From Sipunculus nudus (Eukaryota; Annelida; Sipuncula; Golfingiida; Sipunculidae): a DNA stretch of 64,000 bases. The position numbers were made by a program, and so were the translations under genes. The DNA lies in contig CM049307.1 in assembly GCA_026874595.1 (NCBI GenBank), positions 43,530,362-43,594,361 of the forward strand, given 5' to 3'. Each line of letters opens with the position of its first letter. The first letter of the stretch is position 1. Positions 36,010 to 46,914 of the stretch are shown here, piece by piece. The notes beneath the pieces were generated by a model. That model worked only from the letters and a program-made list of their open reading frames with translations. It was not told where the DNA came from and searched no databases.

Positions 36010-37476
36010 ATGGAAGAGCGTGATCAACTTATTCGTCTTTATTTTGACTTGGGTTTACCCCACAAACACATACTGGCTATTCTAAGTGGAAAGCATGGAA
36101 TAGTGGTATCAATGCGGCACCTGCAGAGGATACTTAAACAACTAGGTCTAGTTCGCCGGAGATACGCAGATATTGGTGTCGCTGTTAGGTTCATTAATCA
36201 TCAAATTCAGACATCAGGATCATTACATGGCTACAGATGGATGTTTCATAAATGTGTACAAAATGATATTAAAATAAGAAAGGAGGATGTCCGTGGACTT
36301 CTCTCAATTCTTGACCCTGCTGGTTCTGCAGAACGCAGGTCCCGAAGATTACATCGGCGTTCCTATTTTTCTAAGGGTCCAAATTTCATCTGGCATATCG
36401 ACTCCTACGATAAATTGAAACCCTTTGGAATCTGTATAAATGGATGCGTTGACGGATTTTCAAGAAAGATAATTTGGGTGAAAGCATATCACACCAGCAG
36501 TGATCCGAAACTTGTTGGGGGATATTTTATTGAAGCGTTAAGTGAGACTGGTGGTTGCCCAAGAATTGTAAGGGGGGACAGAGGAACCGAAAATGTCAGT
36601 ATATGCCAGTTCCAGCGCTCCTTGCGTCAAGATGATGAAGACTCCTTTGCAGGTATTTGCTTTAATTTCCTATCTTAAATGAACATAGCGTCTGAATTTG
36701 TCCTATCTAAAATGAAGCGTCTGATATTTTATCTGTTAAGTATTCAACTCTAACACTAAAGACACATTACCTCTGAATTATTACAAAAACAATAGCGCAA
36801 AATGTTAGCACTACTGAAATTTATTCAAATACACCTGGTAATTTGTAAACAATATATACTATGGCAGAGAATTAATAAACGGTTATTATGGTAATAAAAG
36901 TTCACCATCCTGAGTTTGCTAACTGTGAAGAATAATGAATATATAAAAGAAAACAAAGCTTGGACAGCAGTTAAAACCATCCAGTGAATGCCCATCGATT
37001 TGGATGGAACTTAACCTCGATTACTTATTTAATTTAACTATTCTATTATGATGGAGGAGGGCTAAACTATTTACGGCAAGTGATCTACTATGTGACTGTG
37101 ATTTTTATGTTGAAATGATAGAGGCCACATTTATTATCTACCAGGCTAACTGCATGCTATATGATGATGGTCATGTGCTATTTACTGTCAGTTGTACTTT
37201 ATATATGATGGTGATGATGGAGATATTTGGTATTTACTATTTTTTTATTAAAGGAGAAAAAAGTTTCCTTTATGGCGCAAGTACAACGAATCAACGCATT
37301 GAGAGCTGGTGGGGTTTCTTGAGGAAGGAATGCATAGAATTCTGGATCGCACTTTTCCACAGACTGAAGGACGAAGGACACTTTGAAGGAGATTTTATTG
37401 ACAAGAACTTAATGATCTTCTGCTTCCTCGGCATAATACAGGTATAAATTCTTTTTAATAATTATAACATTTTTGA

Positions 37477-37542
<66 letters not shown>

Positions 37543-37638
37543 TTTATTACCACAGTGGAGGTATTTATAAATGAATAATTCCAAGTAACCCAATATTACA
37601 AATCCAAAGGTTCCATTTGTGTATAGTATATATATATA

Positions 37639-37700
<62 letters not shown>

Positions 37701-39446
37701 ATAGAGTAAAACTTTGCCTGACGCTCACCTAGTTTGGATATCACTTCAAAATAACGGCCTCTTTCGTTTGTTCTCTTGCTGTTCAAGCCTATCTATAAAT
37801 GACAGAATGACAGATGGGAACTGTACACATGCACTAAAAGTTTCCTTCCTGTTTATATGCCTCAGTTAATAAAAATAAATTATAATTTATTCTTGTTTCA
37901 TGTTATCAAATGTTAAAAAGAGTATTATGTATAAAATTTCATGTACAATGGCAGAAAAGTTTTCAATTTTCAAGTTCAGGTGACGTGAAGTTAACGTAAT
38001 GTATTTTTGGTTCCACTAAAAAGTGCTCGTAATATTATTGATTAAATTAGTCCACACCATTAGAGCAATAAACCGGAGCTGTTTTAAACATATAAATATG
38101 GACCAATTTCCAGATATTTCATGGAATCCTTTCATTACACTTTCGAGTTTATTGGCTGTGTATTTTTCGCAAATACAACCATTTCAAGTAACTATGTATA
38201 TCTGTTTTTTAAAGCCGAATTGACATACTTTAATCTTTACTAAGGGGAATTGTTGCTTAGAATTTTCGTTCTCTTTATCAGCCAGTTTAAGCTAATCTGT
38301 ATCATCAGCTGTATGGACGGCTGTATTATTTAAAGGGGCCTATTTCGATATTTGACGTGTATTAAATGAACATAATATCTTGAACCTTTCATAAAACTAA
38401 ACTAAAAGATCCCGCGGTGCCTAGGTTGTCCCTCTTGTTCATATTCTTGTGTTGATAACATGTGATGGACCCACCACATTGTACTCCAACGACATGTAGA
38501 GACAGACAGGGCACTCTGGACAACCTGGAAATCCATCTAAGTTTACTTAGCACATGCAGTTTCAACCTTTGGTATCAAAATTCGTAAGATAAAAGATGTT
38601 TTGGCTAATTAAAGTTTGTAAACATGGGCAGGTGCCCATTTACAAACTGTTTATTGATGTTTACAAACAGCCTGTTGATAAACAAACAAAAACGAAACAG
38701 GCTACAGGAACGTTATAAATGCTTTTCTGGGCGGGAGTTACTTCCTGATCATGAATTTGTACCAAGAGATAGCCAAGAATACGATAAATTTTATATGCAA
38801 GGTAAGTGAATGGCTGGCTTTAATTGCCTTGTTCACTAAACATATAGAATAAGAATGTCCAAACGTTGAGCAGTAAGGGGTTGTGTCCAAGGGGTTAGGA
38901 TATGGGGTGAACCATTATCAAGGACTAAATCTTAATCGAGGTTTTGTCCGACCTAAACCTGATTTTGATATGGTCTACCCCGAATCCTGATAAAGATTTT
39001 CGCCGGACATCTGTTGTGTTTATGAGATACAGCTACCTGTGATATTTTACTCCTGTTATACTGATGTTCTACATTATTATCTGCATGGCCTTTCATATTT
39101 TATATTTTGGCAGGATGAACTGGATGAGACGGTTGATGTTTGGAACAATCACATCATCAGACCATCAAAAAATGAAAAGGTTCCTCATGGTCGACCTATT
39201 GTAATGTACAGTGTTCCAGAGTTATATGCAACTCAGAACTATGTATGTCGCGTGCAAGATGAAAACATCAATGAACTCGGTGTTCAGTGCACGTTCCGGA
39301 GCTCCATTGCCTGTGATAAAGACATCTTCAATCTAAGCACTCGGTTGATGGCAGAGCATGACCTTAGTCCCCAGAGGGATGCCTACAAGGCACTGGACCT
39401 GTACATTGAACTCAGAACAGTTATAAGAGGACTGATTGATACATGA
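36010..39446 (+). CDS. integrase-core transposase, three exons
   Basis: Exons are 36010-36652 (donor GCAG|GTATTT), 37254-37441 (acceptor TTAAAG, donor ACAG|GTATAA) and 39114-39446 (acceptor TTGGCAG). All phases agree and give 386 residues. The N-terminus (about 1-50, ..GLPHKHILAILSGKHG..) resembles a helix-turn-helix. The catalytic triad reads WHID at Asp131, RGDRGTEN at Asp190 and NQRIESWWG at Glu231, the rve integrase pattern. CINGCVDGFSRKIIWVKAY (142-160) is the family's strongest signature. Exons 2 and 3 supply the Glu and the C-terminal domain. No stop interrupts the joined frame, so the copy may be young. It would cut and join element ends. Alternative: a domesticated host gene of the same origin. 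Confidence 0.85.
37479..37697. repeat. (AAT)n/(ATT)n and (TA)n microsatellites in transposase intron 2
   Basis: An AAT run turns into an ATT run at about 37522, making an inverted pair. After about 80 bases comes a (TA)n(TG)n(TA)n tract at 37627-37697. Both lie in the intron between transposase exons 2 and 3. Confidence 0.9.
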
Positions 39447-39801
39447 AAAAAAGTGCATAAAAGCTAGCAGCAATATACTCATGATGTTGCAGTGCATTCC
39501 TTCAAAAAAAGTTGGTTTTTAATTTAAAGTCCCCTCTGTATTATTAACGTAATAATATATGTAGAACATGATTTTGGATGCCATCAACGGTTCTCTTATT
39601 TTTCTTGCACATCTTTTATTTACATAACAAGTTGCTAGTGAACAAAGTAAAAAAAAGGTGTAGATACCCCCTCCTCTCCTTGGCAATAGTGGGGGAAACT
39701 TGAGGACCTAGAAAACGCATGAAAAATAGGGACCCATGGGTCTCAACGCTCAGCTGAATTTGTGTATAGGGATATTTGTATACGAGCTTTTTCATGGTAA
39801 G

Positions 39802-41110
39802 CAGGGGCGTATTCAATGGGGGGGGGGGGGGGAGCCTTATTGGCATAAATTATGTTAGCCTGCTACTGACAACTGTCTACAAACTATGGTTTTACAAACT
39901 AATATTAACAAACTCACAATAAACCTCACTGACTAGTCAGTCAAGGATAATAATTGAAGATTTGCAGATGTTTCATTATCTTATTCACGCGTGTGTAAAG
40001 GCAGCTTCATTAACTTCAGCAAATGTGGCTAAAATCACACACACACTAGCAATTTTAAAATTTGCCGGCGTATATAGACCTTTTCCATATACATGTACAT
40101 GTATAGCCTTTCAAACATTCCGAACTCAGCTTTTAGTGATACAGGGACGTAAGAATGGACAATTGCACCCGGTACCCAGGCGCGGATCCGGAGGGGGGAC
40201 CCAGTCACCCTGCCCCCTACCCGCTCCTGATCACCATTTTTTTCCCCAAGAGACTTATGAAGTATGTTAAACAATTTGCTCAAAATATCCTAAAAGACAC
40301 TATTTATCATACTTGTCGGCACTATATAAAATACTAGGTTTTATCAAACCTAGTAGTGATTTAGCCTCAGGCCAATTCCATATATCCATGATCCAGCTTT
40401 TTAAGTGGGCCGCTACATAGCGTGCCCAAACATCCCTCGCCTACCTGTCATTATTAAATGTATACTTTATCTAATCATACCATTATCTTACAAGATAATG
40501 ACTGACAGTGACTGAGAAATATGAGTATACAAATGTATGGCTTGACTGAAGAACGGAGGTGTAAGAAAATAAAGGACTCCAAATTCAATTTCTTATGAAT
40601 AACACTTTTATTTTAATCCTATATCGATTGACGTTACCCGTTTTTTTTTAATTTTGCGCCGAAAAGGAGACACCGTAAAAGTTATTTCGTGAGATGTTTA
40701 AAGCCGGGAAATGGCGTGTACGGCCTTCTAGATGATCAAAAGTTTCTTGGGAGGGCCTCCTGACTAGTGCATTTTTATATAATATAATACAACATATACA
40801 AGTGCCTAAGCATCTTATTCCCCACCCACCCCCCGCCGGGGAAAATAACTGGATCCTCGCCTGCACGTCTCCCCCCCCCCCCCCCCCCCCCCCCCAACAC
40901 ACACAACCATAACACCATGTACACCTTGTATGGTCATCTTACCGTGTGGGGTCTGTCCAATGTAAAATTCTTCTCATTCTTCTCATTAACATGATATGTT
41001 TATATACATATACAAGGAAAACGTGTCTAAAAGGCAAAGTAAAGTCTCCCCCACCCCTCGCCGACCTCGGTGTTGCACCCCCTATCTTCAAATCCTGGAT
41101 ACGCCACTGG
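39802..41110. mobile_element. MITE-like pair: outer element with an inner one at 40177-40863
   Basis: The outer left end CAGGGGCGTATTCAATGGGG pairs with CCAGTGGCGTATCCAGGAT reversed from 41110. The inner left end CAGGCGCGGATCCGGAGGGG pairs with CAGGCGAGGATCCAGTTAT reversed from 40863. One member of the family therefore seems to sit in another. No target duplications were verified. Confidence 0.4.
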
Positions 41111-41139
41111 TAAAGCCCCTTTCACACCAGGCCTACGTA

Positions 41140-41480
41140 GAGTTGCGTAGGGCGGGGTACCGACTACGCCGAGCTTACGTCGCCCGACGCTGGCCTACGT
41201 GGCAAAACGCCGAGGGACGCAAAGGGGTACGCGAGATGGACGCAAAAAAATAAACCTGTTTATTTTTTTTGGCGTACTATCGGAGTAAAGCACTGGGTGA
41301 AGAAAGTATGCAGTTTTACGCAAGTCTAGGCAACACTACGCTATTGTACGCCATGCCTACGCAAGAGAACGCTATACTACCCAACCGTAAGCAAACCTAC
41401 GTACCCTTTACGCCATCGTACGCCAGCCTATGCACAACCTACGCAGGGACTACGCCGATCTTGCGCATTTGTTCATTAGT
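41140..41480. repeat. degenerate CTACGC/TACGCC tract
   Basis: More than 25 copies of TACG- or ACGC-containing hexamers (CTACGC, TACGCC, CCTACG, GTACGC) occur in about 340 bases, often about 10 bases apart, on both strands. Open frames across the tract are consequences of the motif. The segment begins near CCCCTTTCACACCAGGCC. Confidence 0.7.
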
Positions 41481-41916
41481 ACGCCGAAAAGACATACCAT
41501 TACTTTTCAGTCGGCTGAGAAAAAAATATACGATTGCTGTCAGTTGACGGTCACCAAAAAGTGGGGAAATCGTAATATTGGAAAAAATACAGGTGGCGCC
41601 ACCAACTTAAGGGGACTGATCAAACTACTCCCTGTCAATATTTTATGCAAGATTAATGGCAATCCATGCTTTAATTATAAAGGTACTGGAGGCTTTGTTT
41701 CAAAATTTTAATTACCCCAGGGGGGGGGGGGGGGGACTTACAAATCCCATAGTTTGGATGACATAGTTCGCAGTGACCTAATTTCACGTTCGAAAAGAAA
41801 TTTGTTTGACCTCACTTAAATGTCTCTAGGGCCAGCGGATACAATTTGTGTCCGGACGACCAGACAGAAAAAGCGCCATTCCTATACCTAAGTTGACTTT
41901 CAGTCAGCTGAGCTAA

Positions 41917-43468
41917 AAACACTTATGATGGCAAACCTTAATTCCAGTGGGTGGGGTGGGGGATACTGTTTTTGGCATATCGTCGTTGTCTGCTTTAATT
42001 GTTTTGTGAACATGGATAGTATTAGGGCACAATATTTTGTCTTCAAACTTGCACATGCAGGATTTGTGCCAAGCTCTCGGACGAGCTTGAGACCAGAGAC
42101 CATGTCCTGCAAGGTGATATTTGCATATTTGGAGCCGTTTCCGAACCTGAGGAGGCATTGTCTATAATCCAGACTGGCCTTTACCCATTTTTAGGCTTAA
42201 GTGCTTGGTTGATTTTGCACAATTTTTGGCCTGTCGACATTTTGCCTGCTGCATATCTCCAGTGTATCTGTTACCATTTTTATTTTAAGAGATGAGTTTT
42301 CATCTTGGTGCAAAAATGTAATATAATTATAATTCTTGCTTTTCTCTAAAGGAGATTGTAATGAAACGATTTTAATGTAGGCACAAAATTAACTATTTGA
42401 TCCCCTTTATTCTAATAAAAAGAGCAACATATATTTTATGAAAGATGAAATCAGCTTCATCCCCCAGTCCCTAACTCGGGTTCAGGTTATGCCCTCATGT
42501 CCACTATATTCTACTATTATTTAACTTATTAAATGAATAATTTTAATGCATAAGTGCTTCACCAAAATTTTAGCTTAGTTTAGACTGACGCTTAATGTCA
42601 CCAGCCCCTCTGCTTGTATCCTTTCTTGACACTCCCCTGTTCACCTGCCATTTTACTTAGCAATAATAAAACATTAAACGAGTACCCCCCCCCCCCCCCG
42701 AACTCAGGTTTTGCCCTCTCGAACCTGTTTTCAGAATCTGCATCTTAAGAGGCTAGCATTCCCAGCAGGGAATTCAATGATAGAGCAAGAGTAGTGGGTT
42801 TAGGGAGGAAACTTTTCCAGTAGGATCTTTATCCAGATGGAGTCTTTCTCCTTGCAGGTAGTATTTTGTCTGTCACTCAAACACTGACTACAGGCCACAG
42901 TTTCTGGAAAAGATGGGAGGTATTTGTCAATATTTGTTTAATATTTGTTTTGGTTTGAAAATCAGGAGTCAACCAGCCAAGTCTATTCAAAGTTACAGCT
43001 ACAAAGGTGTCCAAACAGAATCCCTTATTTCTTTCCAAATTAATCATTCGGTCAGGCTCAATTAATGTGAAGGAAAAAGTAATGATATGCAAGAAGCTGG
43101 TGATAAAAAAAGTACACTGGATTCAAAAGTGTCAAGAACAATCCTTTTCAGCAATTGCAAACTGATGGAACTGAATCTCCAAAGGTTCCCAATTTCCTTT
43201 TGAAAAGGTACATGCACCAGTTCTAAATATCATATAAATCCATCTGGTTAAAATCTGCATGGAAAATGGGATATTAAGTGGAGATGATGCGAAGCCTCTT
43301 AATATTTGCGTTATTTACAAAATAGCATGCACTATAAGCCACAAGGCACAATGCTAAAAGAGTGTACTTTTCAAAGGCCCCCAAACACTTTAAGTTAAAA
43401 AAAGAAAGTAGATTGTGTACTCATTTAAGGTAAAATATGGAGTACATTAAAAATTGTGACAGAAAAAA
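41917..43468. other. no confident gene; one possible exon near 42050-42295
   Basis: After an acceptor-like tract ending CACATGCAG (about 42060) the plus strand reads ICAKLSDELETRDHVLQGD and stays open to 42295, but no known family is recognised. A minus-strand frame at 42877-43092 is equally anonymous. A poly-C run lies at 42686-42700. Confidence 0.25.
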
Positions 43469-44367
43469 CAAGCGACCCATGGGTCATGACGCTCAGCTGA
43501 GCTATGACATTATGGGCTGAGATTCACAACTTCTAGTCAAATATTTGAAGACCTTGTTTGCTAATTTAGCTGAAACCTTGTAAGATGACAGAAATATATA
43601 TGTCTAGTTATAGCACCGTTATCTTGTTGATGAAAGGTTTGGCTTTAGATGCATCCACAAGCTTTTCAAAGAAGTGGGTCCTGTGACCTTGACCTTTAAC
43701 CTTGTGTAGCTATGTGTAAATATGGTTCTTTCCCTGTTGGTAGGTGAGCCATATGTGAAAGATGGAAGGTTTGGAATGAATCTTTTGGCTATAAGAATTA
43801 ATTCTGTTGGGTGCACACACACCCGGTTACTCGGAGAATATAGGTCCCAACTACCTAAATTCACTTTCCCAAGGAGACCCTTTTAGGACCTCTAAGATTG
43901 CATAGGGTTCGTGATCCTAGCCCTTAGGCCAAAAATAAATAAGATTTGGTTCTCAGGCACTTTTATAAAAAATCAATGAGGACGGGCGTTTTTTTTTATT
44001 TTTTTTGGTATGATTTTATTAAAATGTCAAATGATAAGGGAAAAGCATGATAATAACAGATTTATATTGCTAAATAAGTAAAAGCATAACAAAGGAAATT
44101 TTATCAAAATTGTATGATTTTATCTTCTTGAAAGAAATGCCCGAGTGGCTGGAGCTCAAAATTGGTTAGTTTTTATTGAAAATCAAAATAAAATTTTTTT
44201 ATGTTTGATGCGGGGGTTTAAAATTGATGCGGGCAGTGCCTGAGAACCATAACTTTTATTTTTTTTTTTGCCTTACGGTTAAAATTTGTTCCCTGCTAAT
44301 GGACGATCGGATGGAAGGACAAAGTCCCATCGCTATAGCTCAGAATGACTGAAAGTCAGCTGAGCAA
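43469..44367 (+). mobile_element. Helitron-like repeat, copy D, with a nested MITE
   Basis: It starts CAAGCGACCCATGGGTCATG then ACGCTCAGCTGAG and ends with CTATAGCTCAGAATGACTGA then AAGTCAGCTGAGC. At about 900 bp it is the shortest full copy. It contains a GTGACCTTGACCTTTAACC phrase akin to the AGGTCA units at 2.9-3.3 kb and hosts the MITE at 43927-44272. Confidence 0.6.
43927..44272 (-). mobile_element. Harbinger-like MITE, copy 3
   Basis: Inverted relative to the copies at 17365 and 33708. It is flanked by TTA on both sides (43924-43926 and 44273-44275). The ends are GGCCAAAAATAAATAAGATT then TGGTTCTCAGGCAC, and GTGCCTGAGAACCATAACTT then a T run and GCC. 346 bp, no coding capacity. Confidence 0.75.
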
Positions 44368-44864
44368 AAAAACTACACAGAGGAAGACTGATGATGATGA
44401 CAACGACAGGCTAAAAGCCGTCTCCCCCACTGAAAGCAATATATATAATTGAGGTGCACTGATTTTAAATTTGAAATCACACAGAAAGATTAGCCTTAAA
44501 TATTCTCAGGGGTCAGACTTTCTAGGTGCTTGATATCAGGTTTTGCCCATTAGCATGCAGAATGTAACCATGATCCAATTATGTATTTCAAAGGAGATTT
44601 CTGCAGACCCAACTGGATGTTTAGCAAGGACTCTCTAAAATGTTAAATGTCATACTAATATTCTCATTGAGATATTTATCCATGTTCCTGGATTTGTAAT
44701 AATTTAGAAGGATCTGACAGTATTTTTTTTTTTCAACTGATACTATTTGAGAGTGGTGGTCTTGAGAAAAATATGTAAAATTCACTAAACTACACTTGAA
44801 TATCAGCATTGAGGCCAGAAAAAATTGTGACTGGGATTTGGGCTTGGCTGTCGCAGTGGCAACC

Positions 44865-44899
<35 letters not shown>

Positions 44900-45762
44900 A
44901 AAACTGCAGTGCAGAATAGACAACCAACAAGATGTCAGATAAAAAAGCATTATAAAACCAATATGAGCAAATTACATAAAACCAATATGAAATTTTTGAT
45001 AGCATTCAGCTGGGAATTATCTTATACTTATTGAGATAGAACAAGAAATATACTTCCAGGTTTCCAGGTACGGCTTCATACAATTTTGTTTTAAGTTATA
45101 AACAAGAGACACATTTTCTAGTATAAAGTACAACAGGCCAATACAAATACTGTAAACTACTGTTAGGTGCATCTATGCATGCTAAGTTTTTGGTAACACA
45201 AAAAAGTGTATTTAATTTGACATCTGAACACTTGGAAATTAGTGTTTTCTTGAAAACTAACAATAAACATTAAAATATAGTTTTTTTGTCATGGTAGCAA
45301 TCATTCAAGAAAATGAGCATCATTTCAGCAAATTGAAGTACTGAATATTCTCATCTGAAACTAAATAATGAAATAAAGAGAGACGGTTTCCGATCTCTGT
45401 TCCACATGTGGTAAAAAAGAAATCCTCAGAAACAACATATGAATGATTATTCATATTGCCTTCTTTTTATAATTTACAACACATAAATTACTGATACAGT
45501 GCAACTTTTTCTGTAAACACCTTTTTAAATGAATGCATACACTTCTTTAACATTTGAAGAAAGCTTGCACCTTATCTGTTTTAGCATCACATGGAACCTC
45601 CAATCTTGGTTTTGTTACTGTAAACACTGTAGTAAATAAAGTTTTATTATTATCATACACTAACACTGATGTTGAAAGGATAAAATATTTTTACACAGTT
45701 CTCTGTAATTATTTCCCTTCAAGAGTACCATTTATAACTAAACCATATAAAAGGCTTATCAC
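44368..45762. other. no gene recognised; (AC)n at 44868-44897
   Basis: AT-rich sequence with one (AC)n microsatellite. Short open frames show no motif. Confidence 0.45.
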
Positions 45763-46662
45763 TACAGAGCCCGGGAGACAACATGGTGAAAAATGTATTA
45801 ATTCATGTGTACGAATTACTAATTTGTGCACACAAATTAATAATCCATGCCCATAAATTATAATATTTTAAACATATTTTATTTTGAAAAAATATATAAT
45901 ATTTATAATCATATAAATCATATATATGTAATTTATATATATATAATTTATAAATACTACATATTTATTATTTTAATATATATCATTTTATTATCTTTCT
46001 TGAAAATCCGTCATCGCATCCATTTATACAATTTCCAAAGGGTTTCAATTTATCGTAGGAGTCAATATGCCAGATGAAATTTAGACCCTCAGAAAACTAG
46101 GAACGCCGATGTAATCTTTGGGACCTGCATTCTGCAGAACCAGCTGGGTCAAGAATTGAGAGTCCACGGACATCCTACTTTCTTATTTTAATATCATTTT
46201 GTACACATTTATGAAACATCCATCTGTAGCCATGTAATGATCCTAATGTCTGAATTTGATGATTAATAAACCTAACAGCGACACCAATATCTGCGTATCT
46301 CCAGCGAACTAGACCTAGTTGTTTAAGTATCATCTGCAGGTGCCGCATTGATACCACTATTCCATGCTTTCCACTTAGAATAGCCAGTATGTCCTTGTGG
46401 GGTAAAGTCGAAATAAAGACAAATAAGTTGATTACGCTCTTCCATATCGCCACTGACTGCTACATATAAGCTTAGTCAGGCTGCTTTTCATTGGCTGATA
46501 ATTCGTGCGCACAGATTACTGACTTATGGATTAACCAATTAGAATTAAGCCAGCTCTTTAAAACAATGATCTTCATTGGCTACTAATTTGTGCGCACAAT
46601 TTACTAATTTGTGTGCACGAATTAATAAATATATTTCACTATGTCGTCTCCTGGGCTCCGTA
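45763..46662 (-). mobile_element. 900-bp deletion derivative of the integrase-core transposon
   Basis: Both ends are present: TACAGAGCCCGGGAGACAAC at the left and TACGGAGCCCAGGAGACGAC reversed from the right. They are flanked by CTTATCAC (45755-45762) and CTTATCAA (46663-46670), an 8-base target duplication with one mismatch. Between about 46000 and 46450, minus strand, it keeps the first part of transposase exon 1 through the GCVDGFSRK region, interrupted by small changes. The rest of exon 1, exons 2-3 and most of the palindrome array are gone. Remaining palindromes show CG to TG or CA changes. It cannot make transposase itself. Confidence 0.85.
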
Positions 46663-46821
46663 CTTATCAATTACACAAAAACAGGATTATGTTGCTTGAT
46701 AATAAATAACAAGATTTTGTTTCATATTATAACAAAATTAGATTTAACAAAAGTGAGATGACAACTTCACTATGAGAAAGCTGTTCAGGCAACCTAATTC
46801 TTGGTCACTAAGAATGGCTCA

Positions 46822-46827
46822 TTTATT
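46822..46827 (-). promoter_or_regulatory. candidate polyadenylation signal AATAAA for the HECT-like gene
   Basis: AATAAA on the minus strand lies about 90 bases beyond the stop codon at 46915-46917, a usual distance for a short 3' untranslated region. Confidence 0.5.
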
Positions 46828-46914
46828 TCTGAAATTGTTCACTGATATATCTGTGTTTGTGCTCAAGGAATGGAAAGTAGCCCAAATATCCTAGAAGAAA
46901 ATAGTCAGTGTATC

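Larger units (their letters stand above)
35332..39446 (+). mobile_element. integrase-core (D-D-E) DNA transposon, right end not found
   Basis: The left end TACGGAGCCCGGGAGACGAC is the terminal inverted repeat defined by the complete derivative at 45763-46662. It is followed by an array of palindromes (35370-35960) and a three-exon transposase. Downstream of the stop at 39446 I could not find the inverted partner of the left end up to about 41 kb, so the element is either cut off at the right or ends in diverged sequence. The end given is that of the coding region. The family is a eukaryotic rve/IS3-like integrase type; the exact superfamily name (IS3EU or a relative) is inference. Confidence 0.8.
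39727..41916 (+). mobile_element. Helitron-like repeat, copy C, carrying MITE insertions
   Basis: It starts GGGACCCATGGGTCTCAACG then CTCAGCTGA and ends with the hairpin-type AGTTGACTTTCAGTCAGCTG then AGCTAA. Segments with inverted GGATCC-type ends (39802-41110 and, inside it, 40177-40863) appear inserted within it, followed by a CTACGC tract. It contains poly-G and poly-C runs at about 39819, 40871 and 41719. Non-coding. Confidence 0.5.

Noticed and set aside
38624-38809. Possible extra transposase exon (..LLPDHEFVPRDSQEYDKF.. followed by CAAG|GTAAGTG)
   Set aside because: Exons 2 and 3 join in phase without it, and the expected family order runs directly from GIIQ to DELDE. It may still be an alternative exon, but nothing supports it.
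45554-46077. Plus-strand frames across the left half of the 900-bp transposon derivative
   Set aside because: They run through AT-rich repeat DNA and the inverted end; no motif.
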